A DNA stretch of 64,000 bases, taken from assembly GCF_041242975.1 (NCBI RefSeq), contig NZ_CP162488.1, forward strand, positions 2,656,001 through 2,720,000, read 5' to 3'. The first letter of the stretch is position 1, and every line of letters starts with the position of its first letter. Under the pieces are notes generated by a model that saw nothing but the letters and a program-made list of their open reading frames with translations, did no database searches and was not told where the DNA came from. The position numbers were made by a program, and so were the translations under genes. Shown piece by piece: positions 17,970 to 24,991 of this stretch. This stretch comes from Xanthomonas sp. DAR 35659 (GTDB lineage: Bacteria; Pseudomonadota; Gammaproteobacteria; Xanthomonadales; Xanthomonadaceae).

Positions 17970-18912
17970 CGCCGCCCTCGCCTGCGCCGTGCGCGATGGG
18001 CGCCACCGCCACGCCGAAACCGTCGTGCCCCATGGCGTTGCCGTTGTAGAACAGCAAGGCGCTGTCGCCGTGCCGGATCAGCGCCGGGTAGCACAACGTG
18101 TGCGCGTCCCAGCCGTCGTCCGACAGGGTCAGGCCCAGGGCCGCGTCGCAGCGCTCCCATCGACGGCCGTCGTCGCTGCGCGCGACCCCGGGGAAATAGG
18201 CGCCGTCGCGATTGCCGCGGGTGAAGTACATCAGGTAGCCGCGGCCGTGGCGGTACACGCGTGGCCGGCCGATGCGGTATTCGCTGCCCTGCGGCTGCAG
18301 GCAGACCGTGTCCTGGCGCGGGATCGCCTGCAGGTCGTCGGTCTCGGCATAGCGGATGTGGTAGCGCGGGAACGGCGCGCCGTCGATCCATTCCCAGTCG
18401 TCGCCGACCGCGTACCACAGCCGCCAGCGGCCATCCTCGTAGCGCGCCGAATGCACCGCGGCGATGGTGCTGCGGCCGGGCGCGCGTTCCAGCAGCGGCG
18501 TGTCCTGGCGGCGCTGGAAGGTCTCGCCGCCATCGGTGGAGACCGCCAGGCCGGTAAAGGCCAGGAACTTGGCCTTGGCCACGCGCTGGAAGCCGACGTA
18601 GAACATGTACAGCCCATCCGGCGCGGCCACCACGTCGCCGAGGATCATGCCGTTGTCGTCGAAGCAGCCGTCGCGGCCGATGTCCAGCACCGGCTGCGCG
18701 CCGACCCGCACCACCTGGGTGGGATCGTCGCCGCGCACGTCGACGTAGCCGATGCGGCTGACCCCGGCCGCGTCGCGAAAGCCGGCGTAGACGCGGATCA
18801 GTGCGTCGTCCAGGCGGTACGGGGTCGGGGTCAGCGCCGAGTGCCGCATCCAGCCGCCGACGCCGTCGCGTGCGGTCGCGAACACCAGGCCGCGTTTCTT
18901 CCAATCGAACAT
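17956..18912 (-). CDS. Five-bladed beta-propeller protein (GH43/GH130-like)
   Basis: The protein has 318 residues with no signal peptide. Repeated blade-like stretches (RVYAGFRDAAGVSRIGYVDV, GLYMFYVGFQ, RWRLWYAVGDD, GYLMYFTRGN, ALLFYNGNAMG) fit a five-bladed propeller related to families 43, 62 and 130. Similar cytoplasmic propellers occur inside many polysaccharide clusters next to sugar-modifying genes; their reaction is not settled. It overlaps the FemAB-like gene and lies 7 bp after the acetyltransferase gene. Confidence 0.7.
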   Translation of the reverse strand: MFDWKKRGLVFATARDGVGGWMRHSALTPTPYRLDDALIRVYAGFRDAAGVSRIGYVDVRGDDPTQVVRVGAQPVLDIGRDGCFDDNGMILGDVVAAPDGLYMFYVGFQRVAKAKFLAFTGLAVSTDGGETFQRRQDTPLLERAPGRSTIAAVHSARYEDGRWRLWYAVGDDWEWIDGAPFPRYHIRYAETDDLQAIPRQDTVCLQPQGSEYRIGRPRVYRHGRGYLMYFTRGNRDGAYFPGVARSDDGRRWERCDAALGLTLSDDGWDAHTLCYPALIRHGDSALLFYNGNAMGHDGFGVAVAPIAHGAGEGGDVIG

Positions 18913-18919
18913 GGACGTC

Positions 18920-19585
18920 TCAGAGGGTCACGTCGAAGCTGGACTTGCCGGCCACCGCGCGCGCCGGCGCGCCGACATACACCCGGCCCGGCTCGGTGTC
19001 GCGGGTGACCAGCGCGCCGGCGCCGATCACGTTGTCCGCGGCGACCTTGACCCCGTCGCTGAAGGTGGCATTGACCCCGACGAAGCTGCCCTGGCCGATC
19101 TCGCAGTAGCCGGAAATCACCGCATGCGAGGCGACGAACACATGGTCCTGGATCACCGTGCGGTGGCCCACGTGGTTGCCGCTCCACAGGATGCAGTTGT
19201 CGCCGATGCGGGTGAACGGCTGCACCACGTTGCCTTCGAACACGAAGCAGTTCTCGCCCAGCTGCGCGTTGCGCCAGACGAAGGCGCGCGAACTGACGTA
19301 GCTGGCCAGCCGGTAGCCGCGCCGCTTGGTCTCGGCATAGAAACGCATGCGCAGCCGGTTGAGGCCGGTGGCGGGAATCGCCACGAACGCCTCCACCTGC
19401 GCCGGCGGATACAGCCGCTCCAGGTCCTCGTAGGCCACTACCGGCCGCTCGGCCAGGGTCGGCGCGGCGAGGTAGTCGCGCTCGGCGCTGAACGCCAGCA
19501 CCTCGTAGTCGCTGTCGTGGCTGAAGTATTCGCAGGCGATCTGCGCCAGCTCGCCCGCGCCGACGATCACCAAAGGCCGTGCCAT
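18920..19585 (-). CDS. Left-handed beta-helix acetyltransferase (NeuD/PglD-like)
   Basis: The protein has 221 residues. The N-terminus (PLVIVGAGELAQIACEYF) is the Rossmann-like domain of PglD/NeuD enzymes. From about residue 110, hexapeptide repeats of the left-handed helix are visible (NCILWSGNHVGHRTVI, ASHAVISGYCEIGQGSFVG). The PglD-type catalytic His can be placed at GNHVGH or ASHAVI. It is probably the acetyltransferase that finishes the 3-amino-3,6-dideoxyhexose, though an O-acetyltransferase is possible. It lies 4 bp from the ketoisomerase gene. Confidence 0.85.
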   Translation of the reverse strand: MARPLVIVGAGELAQIACEYFSHDSDYEVLAFSAERDYLAAPTLAERPVVAYEDLERLYPPAQVEAFVAIPATGLNRLRMRFYAETKRRGYRLASYVSSRAFVWRNAQLGENCFVFEGNVVQPFTRIGDNCILWSGNHVGHRTVIQDHVFVASHAVISGYCEIGQGSFVGVNATFSDGVKVAADNVIGAGALVTRDTEPGRVYVGAPARAVAGKSSFDVTL

Positions 19586-19589
19586 GCGC

Positions 19590-20006
19590 CTACGCCTCCT
19601 GCCGGTGCACGCCGGCCGCTTCGCGCAGGAACTCGTCGTAGTCGAGGATGTAGTCGGCCGGGTCGTAGGCCTGGTCGGCCAGCACCATCAGCACGCAGTC
19701 GTCGCTGAAATCGTACAGGTCGCGCCACACCATGCTGCCCAGCAGCAGGCCCTGGCTGGGATCGTCCAGCACCACCTGCGTCGGCCCGTTGCCGTCGTCG
19801 AGCAGGAACGACACCGAGCCGTGCAGGGCCACCGCCAACTGGTTGAGCCGGCGGTGCGCGTGCTGGCCGCGATGCACGCCGTGCTTGGTCGCGAACAGGT
19901 AGTAGACGCGGCGGATGTCGAAAGGCACGTCGCGTTGCTGTTCAAGGGCGACCAGCAAGCCGCGCTCGTCGCCATGCGTACGCAACTGGATTCGTTCGAT
20001 TGCCAT
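19590..20006 (-). CDS. dTDP-4-dehydro-6-deoxyglucose 3,4-ketoisomerase (FdtA/QdtA family)
   Basis: The protein has 138 residues from ATG 20006. The cupin fold is shown by RRVYYLFATKHGVHRGQHAH and LNQLAVALHGSVSFLLDDG, followed by MVWRDLYDFSDDCVLMVLAD, the family signature. It moves the keto group of dTDP-4-keto-6-deoxyglucose from C4 to C3, preparing for amination. In Xanthomonas campestris the same activity is fused to an acetyltransferase in WxcM; here the two are separate. It is the first gene of the polysaccharide operon, 43 nt downstream of site C. Confidence 0.9.
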   Translation of the reverse strand: MAIERIQLRTHGDERGLLVALEQQRDVPFDIRRVYYLFATKHGVHRGQHAHRRLNQLAVALHGSVSFLLDDGNGPTQVVLDDPSQGLLLGSMVWRDLYDFSDDCVLMVLADQAYDPADYILDYDEFLREAAGVHRQEA

Positions 20007-20049
20007 GAGTGTGCCCGACACGGACTCCGACGCGGAGTTACCAGGCTGA

Positions 20050-20074
20050 GTGCCGGCGTACCGCGGAAAGGTTG
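20050..20074 (-). promoter_or_regulatory. Putative ECF-type promoter, site C (polysaccharide operon)
   Basis: The minus strand reads GCAACCTTT, 10 nt, CCGGCAC, that is CAACC-N16-GCAC. It ends 43 nt before the FdtA-like start. The outer parts are identical to sites A and B. It is back-to-back with site B in the 226-bp gap 20007-20232. Confidence 0.68.
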
Positions 20075-20122
20075 CGCCCCACCACAGGCCGCGCCGCCGC
20101 GCGGCACGCGACGCCACCCACG

Positions 20123-20147
20123 CAACCTTTTGCCGCGCACCCGGCAC
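20123..20147 (+). promoter_or_regulatory. Putative ECF-type promoter, site B (cytochrome operon)
   Basis: The plus strand reads GCAACCTTT, 10 nt, CCGGCAC. It ends 85 nt before the cytochrome b start. It shares all 16 outer bases with site A in front of the sigma factor gene. Confidence 0.68.
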
Positions 20148-20232
20148 CCATCTGCGACCGCTGCCGTGTCGCCGCACCTCGATAGCGGCGACACGCATTC
20201 CACCGAGACGACCTGGACAAGGACCCGCCACC

Positions 20233-20838
20233 ATGACTTCCTCCACGCAGGCCGACGACGCCACCGCCCGTGCCGCGGCATCCGCGCCCGAACCGCGCAG
20301 GTCCGCCGGCGCCGCGTTGCCGCGGCCGCTGGTGCTGCTGCATTGGCTCACCGTGCTGTGCCTGGTGCTGGCGGCGGGCCTGATCCTGCTGCGCGAGGAA
20401 GTGGACGGCCGCGCCGTGCGCCAGTGGTTGCTGGAGGGGCACCGCCATTTCGGCCTGTTCGTGCTCGGCCTGTTCTTCCTGCGCGCGGCGTTGCGGCTGC
20501 GCCTGGGCAAGCGCGACGACGCCGAGGCCGGCTCGCGGCTGCTGCGCGCGCTCGCCGGACTCACCCACCTGGCGATGTACGCCTTGCTGTTGACCCTGCC
20601 GGTGCTGGGCTGGGCGCTGAGCCAGTCGATGGGCAAGCCGGTGCATCTGTTCGCCGCCACCTTGCCGGAGCTGGTCGCCCCCGATCCGGACCTGGCCGAC
20701 ACCCTCGGCGCCTGGCACGTGTATGCCGCCTGGGTGCTGCTGGGGTTGATCGTGCTGCACATCGGTGCGGCGCTGTGGCACCACTTCGTGCGCCGCGACG
20801 ATCTGCTGCGGCGAATGCTGCGCTTCCGCCGCGGCTGA
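20233..20838 (+). CDS. Cytochrome b561-type membrane protein
   Basis: The protein has 201 residues and four membrane helices (about 32-50, 70-92, 105-125 and 150-175). Histidines in helices suited to bind two b hemes are visible: LLHWLTVL, EGHRHFGLF, LTHLAMY, and HVYAAWVLLGLIVLH. It would pass electrons between the quinone pool and periplasmic acceptors. It is followed by the outer-membrane cytochrome-porin and a soluble cytochrome c on the same strand, so the three genes look like an electron path from inner to outer membrane. The direction of flow is not readable. Confidence 0.87.
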   Translation: MTSSTQADDATARAAASAPEPRRSAGAALPRPLVLLHWLTVLCLVLAAGLILLREEVDGRAVRQWLLEGHRHFGLFVLGLFFLRAALRLRLGKRDDAEAGSRLLRALAGLTHLAMYALLLTLPVLGWALSQSMGKPVHLFAATLPELVAPDPDLADTLGAWHVYAAWVLLGLIVLHIGAALWHHFVRRDDLLRRMLRFRRG

Positions 20839-20899
20839 GCCGCGCTTCCACGCCCTTCCCTCGTCCGCCGCCGCGCCGACCCGTTCAAGGACCCCTCGC

Positions 20900-22261
20900 A
20901 TGCAGACCGCCCAGTCTCCCTCTTCCTTCTTCCGTCCCGGCCCGCTGCGTGGCGCCGAACAGGTCCTGCTGTGGACAACGCTTGGCTCCCTGTTGCTGCT
21001 GGTCAGCCCGCGCGCCGCGGCGGTGCCGGCGTTCGCGCGGCAGACCGGTTCCTCCTGCGCGGACTGCCACATCGGCGCCTACGGCCCGGCGCTCACGCCC
21101 TACGGCATGCGCTTCAAGCTCAACGGCTACACCGACAGCGACGGCAACGGCACCAAGATCCCGGCCTCGGCGCAGCTCACCGGCACCCGCAGCGTGCCGG
21201 TGCGCGGCAAGACCAACAACCAGCTCAGCGCGGCCGACCTGTACCTGGCCGGCCGGGTCACCGACAACATCGGCGGCTACATCAAGGTGTCCACCACCAA
21301 CAACGGCAAGGACAAGTTCACCACCAAGCTGGACAACGTGGACCTGCGCTTCGTCGCCAAGACCTTCAAGCTCGGCGGCAAGGACGCGCTGGTCGGGGTC
21401 AGCGTCAACAACAACCCGGGCAGCCAGGATCCGATCGGCGTGCTGCCCAACGCCTCCGGCCTGGGTCCGGCGTCGGCCTATGCCAGCAGCACCACCCTGC
21501 TCAACCAGTCCTCGCTGTCCAACCGGGTGATCGGCACCAGCGTCTACGGCGTGTACGACCGCAACTGGTACGGCGAGATCGGCACCTACAACGCGCTGCC
21601 GGTCTCCACCCAGGACGACCTCGGCTACGCGGTCGGCGGCGACCCGGGCAAGCTCAGCGATACCGGCTACCTGCGCCTGAGCTACATGAAGGACATGAAG
21701 AAGCAATTCTTCTCAGCCGGCGTGGTGGCCCTGACCACGCGCCGCCAGCTGCCGCGCAGCACCGGCCCGCGCGACGACTTCACCGACCTGGGCTACGACC
21801 TGAACTACCAGTTCCTGGGCACCCGCGAGCACATCGTCAAGCTCGGCTATCTGAACATCTACGAGCGCCGCCGCTACGGCAGCGCGGCGATCGACCCGGA
21901 CGACCCGAGCGTGGCCGGCCTGCGCCGCGGCAGCATCCGCGACCAGTCGATCAACCTCAGCTACACCTACAGGCAGACCTATGGCCTGCTGCTGGCGCAC
22001 TTCATCAACACCGGCTCGGACGATGCGTTCCGCTACCGCCCGTACGGCGCGCCGGATACCACCAGCAACCTGATCAGCGCCTCGTGGGCGCCGTTCGGCA
22101 AGGACGACAGCTACTCGTCGATCTCCAACCTGCGCCTGTCCGCCACCTGGTTCCGTTTCAGCAAGTTCAACGGCACCACCGGCAACGTGTTCGGCGCCCT
22201 GCCGGTGACGCGCCCGCACGACCTCAACCAGTTCTCGCTGGCGCTGAGCCTCGCGTTCTGA
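20900..22261 (+). CDS. Cyc2-like outer-membrane cytochrome-porin fusion
   Basis: The protein has 453 residues. After a hydrophobic N-terminus (about 22-41), a single heme c motif CADCH lies at about 53-57 within AFARQTGSSCADCHIG. Then GPALTPYGMRFKLNGY leads into a beta-barrel of about 390 residues with alternating strands, ending in SLALSLAF with a terminal Phe. This order, one heme on an 'ARQT-CxxCH-FKLNGY' segment followed by a porin, is that of the Cyc2 family used for outer-membrane electron exchange, including iron oxidation. Function here is inferred; a heme-tagged porin with another role is possible. Confidence 0.75.
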   Translation: MQTAQSPSSFFRPGPLRGAEQVLLWTTLGSLLLLVSPRAAAVPAFARQTGSSCADCHIGAYGPALTPYGMRFKLNGYTDSDGNGTKIPASAQLTGTRSVPVRGKTNNQLSAADLYLAGRVTDNIGGYIKVSTTNNGKDKFTTKLDNVDLRFVAKTFKLGGKDALVGVSVNNNPGSQDPIGVLPNASGLGPASAYASSTTLLNQSSLSNRVIGTSVYGVYDRNWYGEIGTYNALPVSTQDDLGYAVGGDPGKLSDTGYLRLSYMKDMKKQFFSAGVVALTTRRQLPRSTGPRDDFTDLGYDLNYQFLGTREHIVKLGYLNIYERRRYGSAAIDPDDPSVAGLRRGSIRDQSINLSYTYRQTYGLLLAHFINTGSDDAFRYRPYGAPDTTSNLISASWAPFGKDDSYSSISNLRLSATWFRFSKFNGTTGNVFGALPVTRPHDLNQFSLALSLAF

Positions 22262-22290
22262 CCCCGCCCTTCCCCCACGCACGGATCGTC

Positions 22291-22686
22291 ATGAAACCAG
22301 CCAATCTCCCCTTGTGGTGCACCCTGATGGCCAGCCTGCTGCCGCTCGGCGCCGCGCTCGCCCCGGCCGCGCAGGCCGCCGGCGGCCTGTCCGGCGCCGG
22401 CGTGTTCGCCACCGAATGCGCCGAATGCCATAGCGCGTCGCCCGGCAAGAACAAGAAGGGGCCGACCCTGTTCGGCGTGGTCGGCCGCAGCGCCGGCAGC
22501 GTGCCGGACTACCGCTACTCGGAGGCGATGAAGAAGACCCAGTGGACCTGGACCGACGACAAGCTGCGCACCTACCTGTCGCAGCCCGCGTCCAAGGGCA
22601 TTCCCGGCGCCAACATGAAGTACGACGGGCTGGACGACAGCAAGCAGCTCGAGGAGCTGATCGCCTATCTCAAGACCCTGCATTGA
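22291..22686 (+). CDS. Class I cytochrome c (c2-like), periplasmic
   Basis: The protein has 131 residues with a signal peptide ending near AAQAA (about 30). The heme motif is CAECH (about 43-47), with KKGPTLFGVVGR after it. The axial methionine lies in IPGANMKYDG (about M109), as in mitochondrial-type c2 cytochromes. It lies 29 bp downstream of the cytochrome-porin gene and is the likely soluble carrier between it and inner-membrane partners. Confidence 0.92.
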   Translation: MKPANLPLWCTLMASLLPLGAALAPAAQAAGGLSGAGVFATECAECHSASPGKNKKGPTLFGVVGRSAGSVPDYRYSEAMKKTQWTWTDDKLRTYLSQPASKGIPGANMKYDGLDDSKQLEELIAYLKTLH

Positions 22687-22939
22687 GCCTGGCGCTCGGC
22701 CGCCGCGGCGTCGAAGCTGAACCCGGCGTCCGTCGCCGCGCGGGCGGCCTGTCGCCGCCGCGCCGCGGTGCCGATAATGGCGGCCCACCGCGGGGCGGGC
22801 GGCATCCGACCGCCGCCCCGTCCCCGCGCCCACCCTGCGATCCGATCCGCGAGTATCGAGCGACCGTGCACCAGCGCCCTTCCGCCGATTTCCTGCGCGC
22901 TTCCGCCGCCGCGGCGGTCGCCCCCCGGCACCGCCGCGC

Positions 22940-23701
22940 ATGGGCGTTTCCGGCGGCATGACCGGGACCGTGGGCGACGTGGCGGCAGTGGCCGCGCGCA
23001 GGGCGCCGCGCCTGGGCGCGGTGGCGTTGGCGGTCGCGCTGTGCCTGCCCGGCGCGACCCTGGCCGCCAGCGTCGGCGGCGCGGTCGGCGTCAGTTCGCA
23101 ATTGGTCGATCGTGGCATCGCGGTGACCGCCGACACCCCCAGCCTGCAACTGTCCGGCTACTGGCTGCCGGCGGCGGGCTGGGCGGTGGGCGCCTCCGCC
23201 AGCACCGCGCTGGACGCGCCGGGCCACCAGATGCTGACCACGGTCGAACTGTCGCGCAGCTGGACCCTGTCCGACAGCTGGCAGATGCAGGCCGGGCTGC
23301 TGCGCTACAGCTACCCCGGCAACCGCATCAACCGCCTGCTCAACCGCGACGAGGTCAGCCTCGGCTGGTCCTACCGCGACCGGCTGAGCGCGTCGGTGGC
23401 CGCGTTCACGCTGTCCGACAGCTATCCCGGGCGCTGGTACGGCGCCGCCGACCTCACCGTGCACCAGCCGTTGCTGGCGCAGGTCTCGCTGTCGGCCGGG
23501 ATCGGCATCAGCCGGGCGCCCTCGGCCCTGTACGGGCTGGGCTACGAGAACCACTACAGCTACGGCCACGCCGGCCTGATCTGGAACAAGGGCGCCTGGA
23601 GCGCGGAGATCGACCGCGTGTTCAGCGATGGGCATAGCATCTACGCCAGGGGCGGCCGCGGCCTGTGGCCGTGGGTGGTGACCGTCTCCCGCGCGTTCTG
23701 A
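22940..23701 (+). CDS. Small outer-membrane beta-barrel protein (TIGR02001-like)
   Basis: The protein has up to 253 residues; ATG 22940 and ATG 22958 are both possible. A hydrophobic signal (about 26-42, ending LAAS) is followed by amphipathic strands of 8-12 residues (GVSSQLVDRGIAV, PSLQLSGYWLP, WQMQAGLLRYSYPG). It ends WVVTVSRAF with a C-terminal Phe, as outer-membrane barrels do. It resembles proteins annotated as 'Gcw_chp' of unknown function. The gap 22687-22939 shows no promoter-like CAACC-N16-GCAC element and no clear terminator, so it may extend the cytochrome operon. Confidence 0.72.
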   Translation: MGVSGGMTGTVGDVAAVAARRAPRLGAVALAVALCLPGATLAASVGGAVGVSSQLVDRGIAVTADTPSLQLSGYWLPAAGWAVGASASTALDAPGHQMLTTVELSRSWTLSDSWQMQAGLLRYSYPGNRINRLLNRDEVSLGWSYRDRLSASVAAFTLSDSYPGRWYGAADLTVHQPLLAQVSLSAGIGISRAPSALYGLGYENHYSYGHAGLIWNKGAWSAEIDRVFSDGHSIYARGGRGLWPWVVTVSRAF

Positions 23702-23709
23702 TCCGGATG

Positions 23710-23734
23710 CAACCTTTCCGTGCCGACCCGGCAC
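23710..23734 (+). promoter_or_regulatory. Putative ECF-type autoregulatory promoter, site A
   Basis: GCAACCTTT, 10 nt, CCGGCAC sits in the 64-bp gap before the ECF sigma gene and ends 31 nt before its ATG. ECF factors usually drive their own operon, so this site anchors the proposed motif CAACC-N16-GCAC for the other five sites. Confidence 0.7.
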
Positions 23735-23765
23735 ATACCGGTGCCCGTTGCCAAGCCAGCCTTCC

Positions 23766-24353
23766 ATGAACGACACCGATCCCCTCGGCGATGCCACCGA
23801 CCGCATGCTGCTCCGGCGCATGGCCGGCGGCGACCGCGACGCGCTCGCCACCCTGTACCGCAATTACCACGGCCGCCTGTGCCGGTTCCTGTCGCGGCTG
23901 ACCCGGCGCCCGGACATCATCGAGGAGGCGATCAACGACTGCTTCTGGATCGCCTGGCAGAAGGCCGGCGATTTCCGCGGGGACTCGCAGGTCTCGACCT
24001 GGATCATGGGCATCGCCTACCGCTGCGGGCTCAAGGCCATCCGCCACCACAGCGACGAGGCGATCGAGGACGGCGTCACCGCCGAGGAGCACTTCTCCTC
24101 CAGCGCCGACCCGGACGAGGACCGCGAGCTGCGCGACTGGCTCGGCAAGGGCCTGGAGCGGCTGTCGGCCGACCAGCGCCTGGTGGTCGAACTGGTCTAC
24201 GGCCTGGGCCACAAGCTGGAGGAAGTGGCGGCGATCATGCAGTGCCCGGTGGGCACGATCAAGGCGCGACTGTTCCACGCCCGGGTCAAGCTGCGCAACG
24301 TGCTGCCGGGCTTGGCCGGCGGCGCTTCCCCCCTGATGGAGAGCATGTCATGA
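23766..24353 (+). CDS. ECF-family RNA polymerase sigma factor
   Basis: The protein has 195 residues from ATG 23766. Region 2 is readable as ALATLYRNYHGRLCRFLSRL and DIIEEAINDCFWIAWQ, with STWIMGIAYRCGLKAIR following. Region 4 is LSADQRLVVELVYGLGHKLEEVAAI, then CPVGTIKARLFHARVKLR, the -35 recognition helix-turn-helix. There is no region 1 or 3, as in ECF factors. It overlaps the anti-sigma gene by 4 bp. Site A directly upstream suggests autoregulation, and the same element precedes five other units in the island. Confidence 0.95.
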   Translation: MNDTDPLGDATDRMLLRRMAGGDRDALATLYRNYHGRLCRFLSRLTRRPDIIEEAINDCFWIAWQKAGDFRGDSQVSTWIMGIAYRCGLKAIRHHSDEAIEDGVTAEEHFSSSADPDEDRELRDWLGKGLERLSADQRLVVELVYGLGHKLEEVAAIMQCPVGTIKARLFHARVKLRNVLPGLAGGASPLMESMS

Positions 24354-24991
24354 AGACAGGCTTCAACGAGCCGGGCAACGAATGCGCGCACGCCTGGGAT
24401 CTGATGCCGTGGGTGCTGCAGGCCAGCGCCACGGATGAGCAACACGAGTGGCTGATCGCGCATCTGGCCAAGTGCCCGCACTGCAGCGCCGAGTTCGCGC
24501 AGCAGAGCCGGCTGCGCATGGCGATGTCGCTGCCCAGCGACGTGCCGGTGGATGCCGAGGCCGGACTGCAGCGCCTGCTCGGCCGCCTCGACGCGCCGGT
24601 CGAGCCGCAGCGGCCGGCGGCGCGTCCCCGCGCCAGCTGGACCACGCGGGCGCTGGTCGCCGCCGCGCTGGTGCAGGCGGTGGGCCTGGGCGTGCTCGGC
24701 GCCAGGCTGCCGCATGACGACCGCAGCGGCAGCTACCGCACCCTCAGCGACACTCCGGCGGCGACGCCGGCGGCCGGCGCGATCCGCGTGGTGCCCGACG
24801 CGCACATGACCCTGGCCGAGTGGGATGCCCTGCTGCGCAAGCTGCACCTGCGCGTGGTCGGCGGCCCCAACGGCGCCGGCGCCTACACCGTGGTCCCGGA
24901 ACCCGGCGCGGCGACGCAGTCGCAGCGCAGCGTGCAGTCGCTGCGCGCCGCGCCGGGCATTCGGTTGGCGGAGCCGATTTCCGCGCCATGA
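24350..24991 (+). CDS. Zinc-binding anti-sigma factor, membrane-anchored
   Basis: The protein has 213 residues. HLAKCPHC (H38, C42, C45) gives the HxxxCxxC zinc anti-sigma motif, with upstream C12/H14 as possible further ligands. A single hydrophobic helix at about 98-118 would anchor it. The remaining ~90 residues would be periplasmic and could sense a signal or be cleaved. It is coupled to the sigma gene before it and to the subtilase-like gene after it, each by an ATGA overlap, so the three proteins probably form one signalling unit. Confidence 0.85.
   Translation: MKTGFNEPGNECAHAWDLMPWVLQASATDEQHEWLIAHLAKCPHCSAEFAQQSRLRMAMSLPSDVPVDAEAGLQRLLGRLDAPVEPQRPAARPRASWTTRALVAAALVQAVGLGVLGARLPHDDRSGSYRTLSDTPAATPAAGAIRVVPDAHMTLAEWDALLRKLHLRVVGGPNGAGAYTVVPEPGAATQSQRSVQSLRAAPGIRLAEPISAP

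Noticed and set aside
22687..22939. A seventh copy of the ECF-type element before the small outer-membrane barrel gene
   Set aside because: No CAACC with GCAC 16 nt downstream was found in the gap, so I do not add this gene to the proposed regulon as its own unit.
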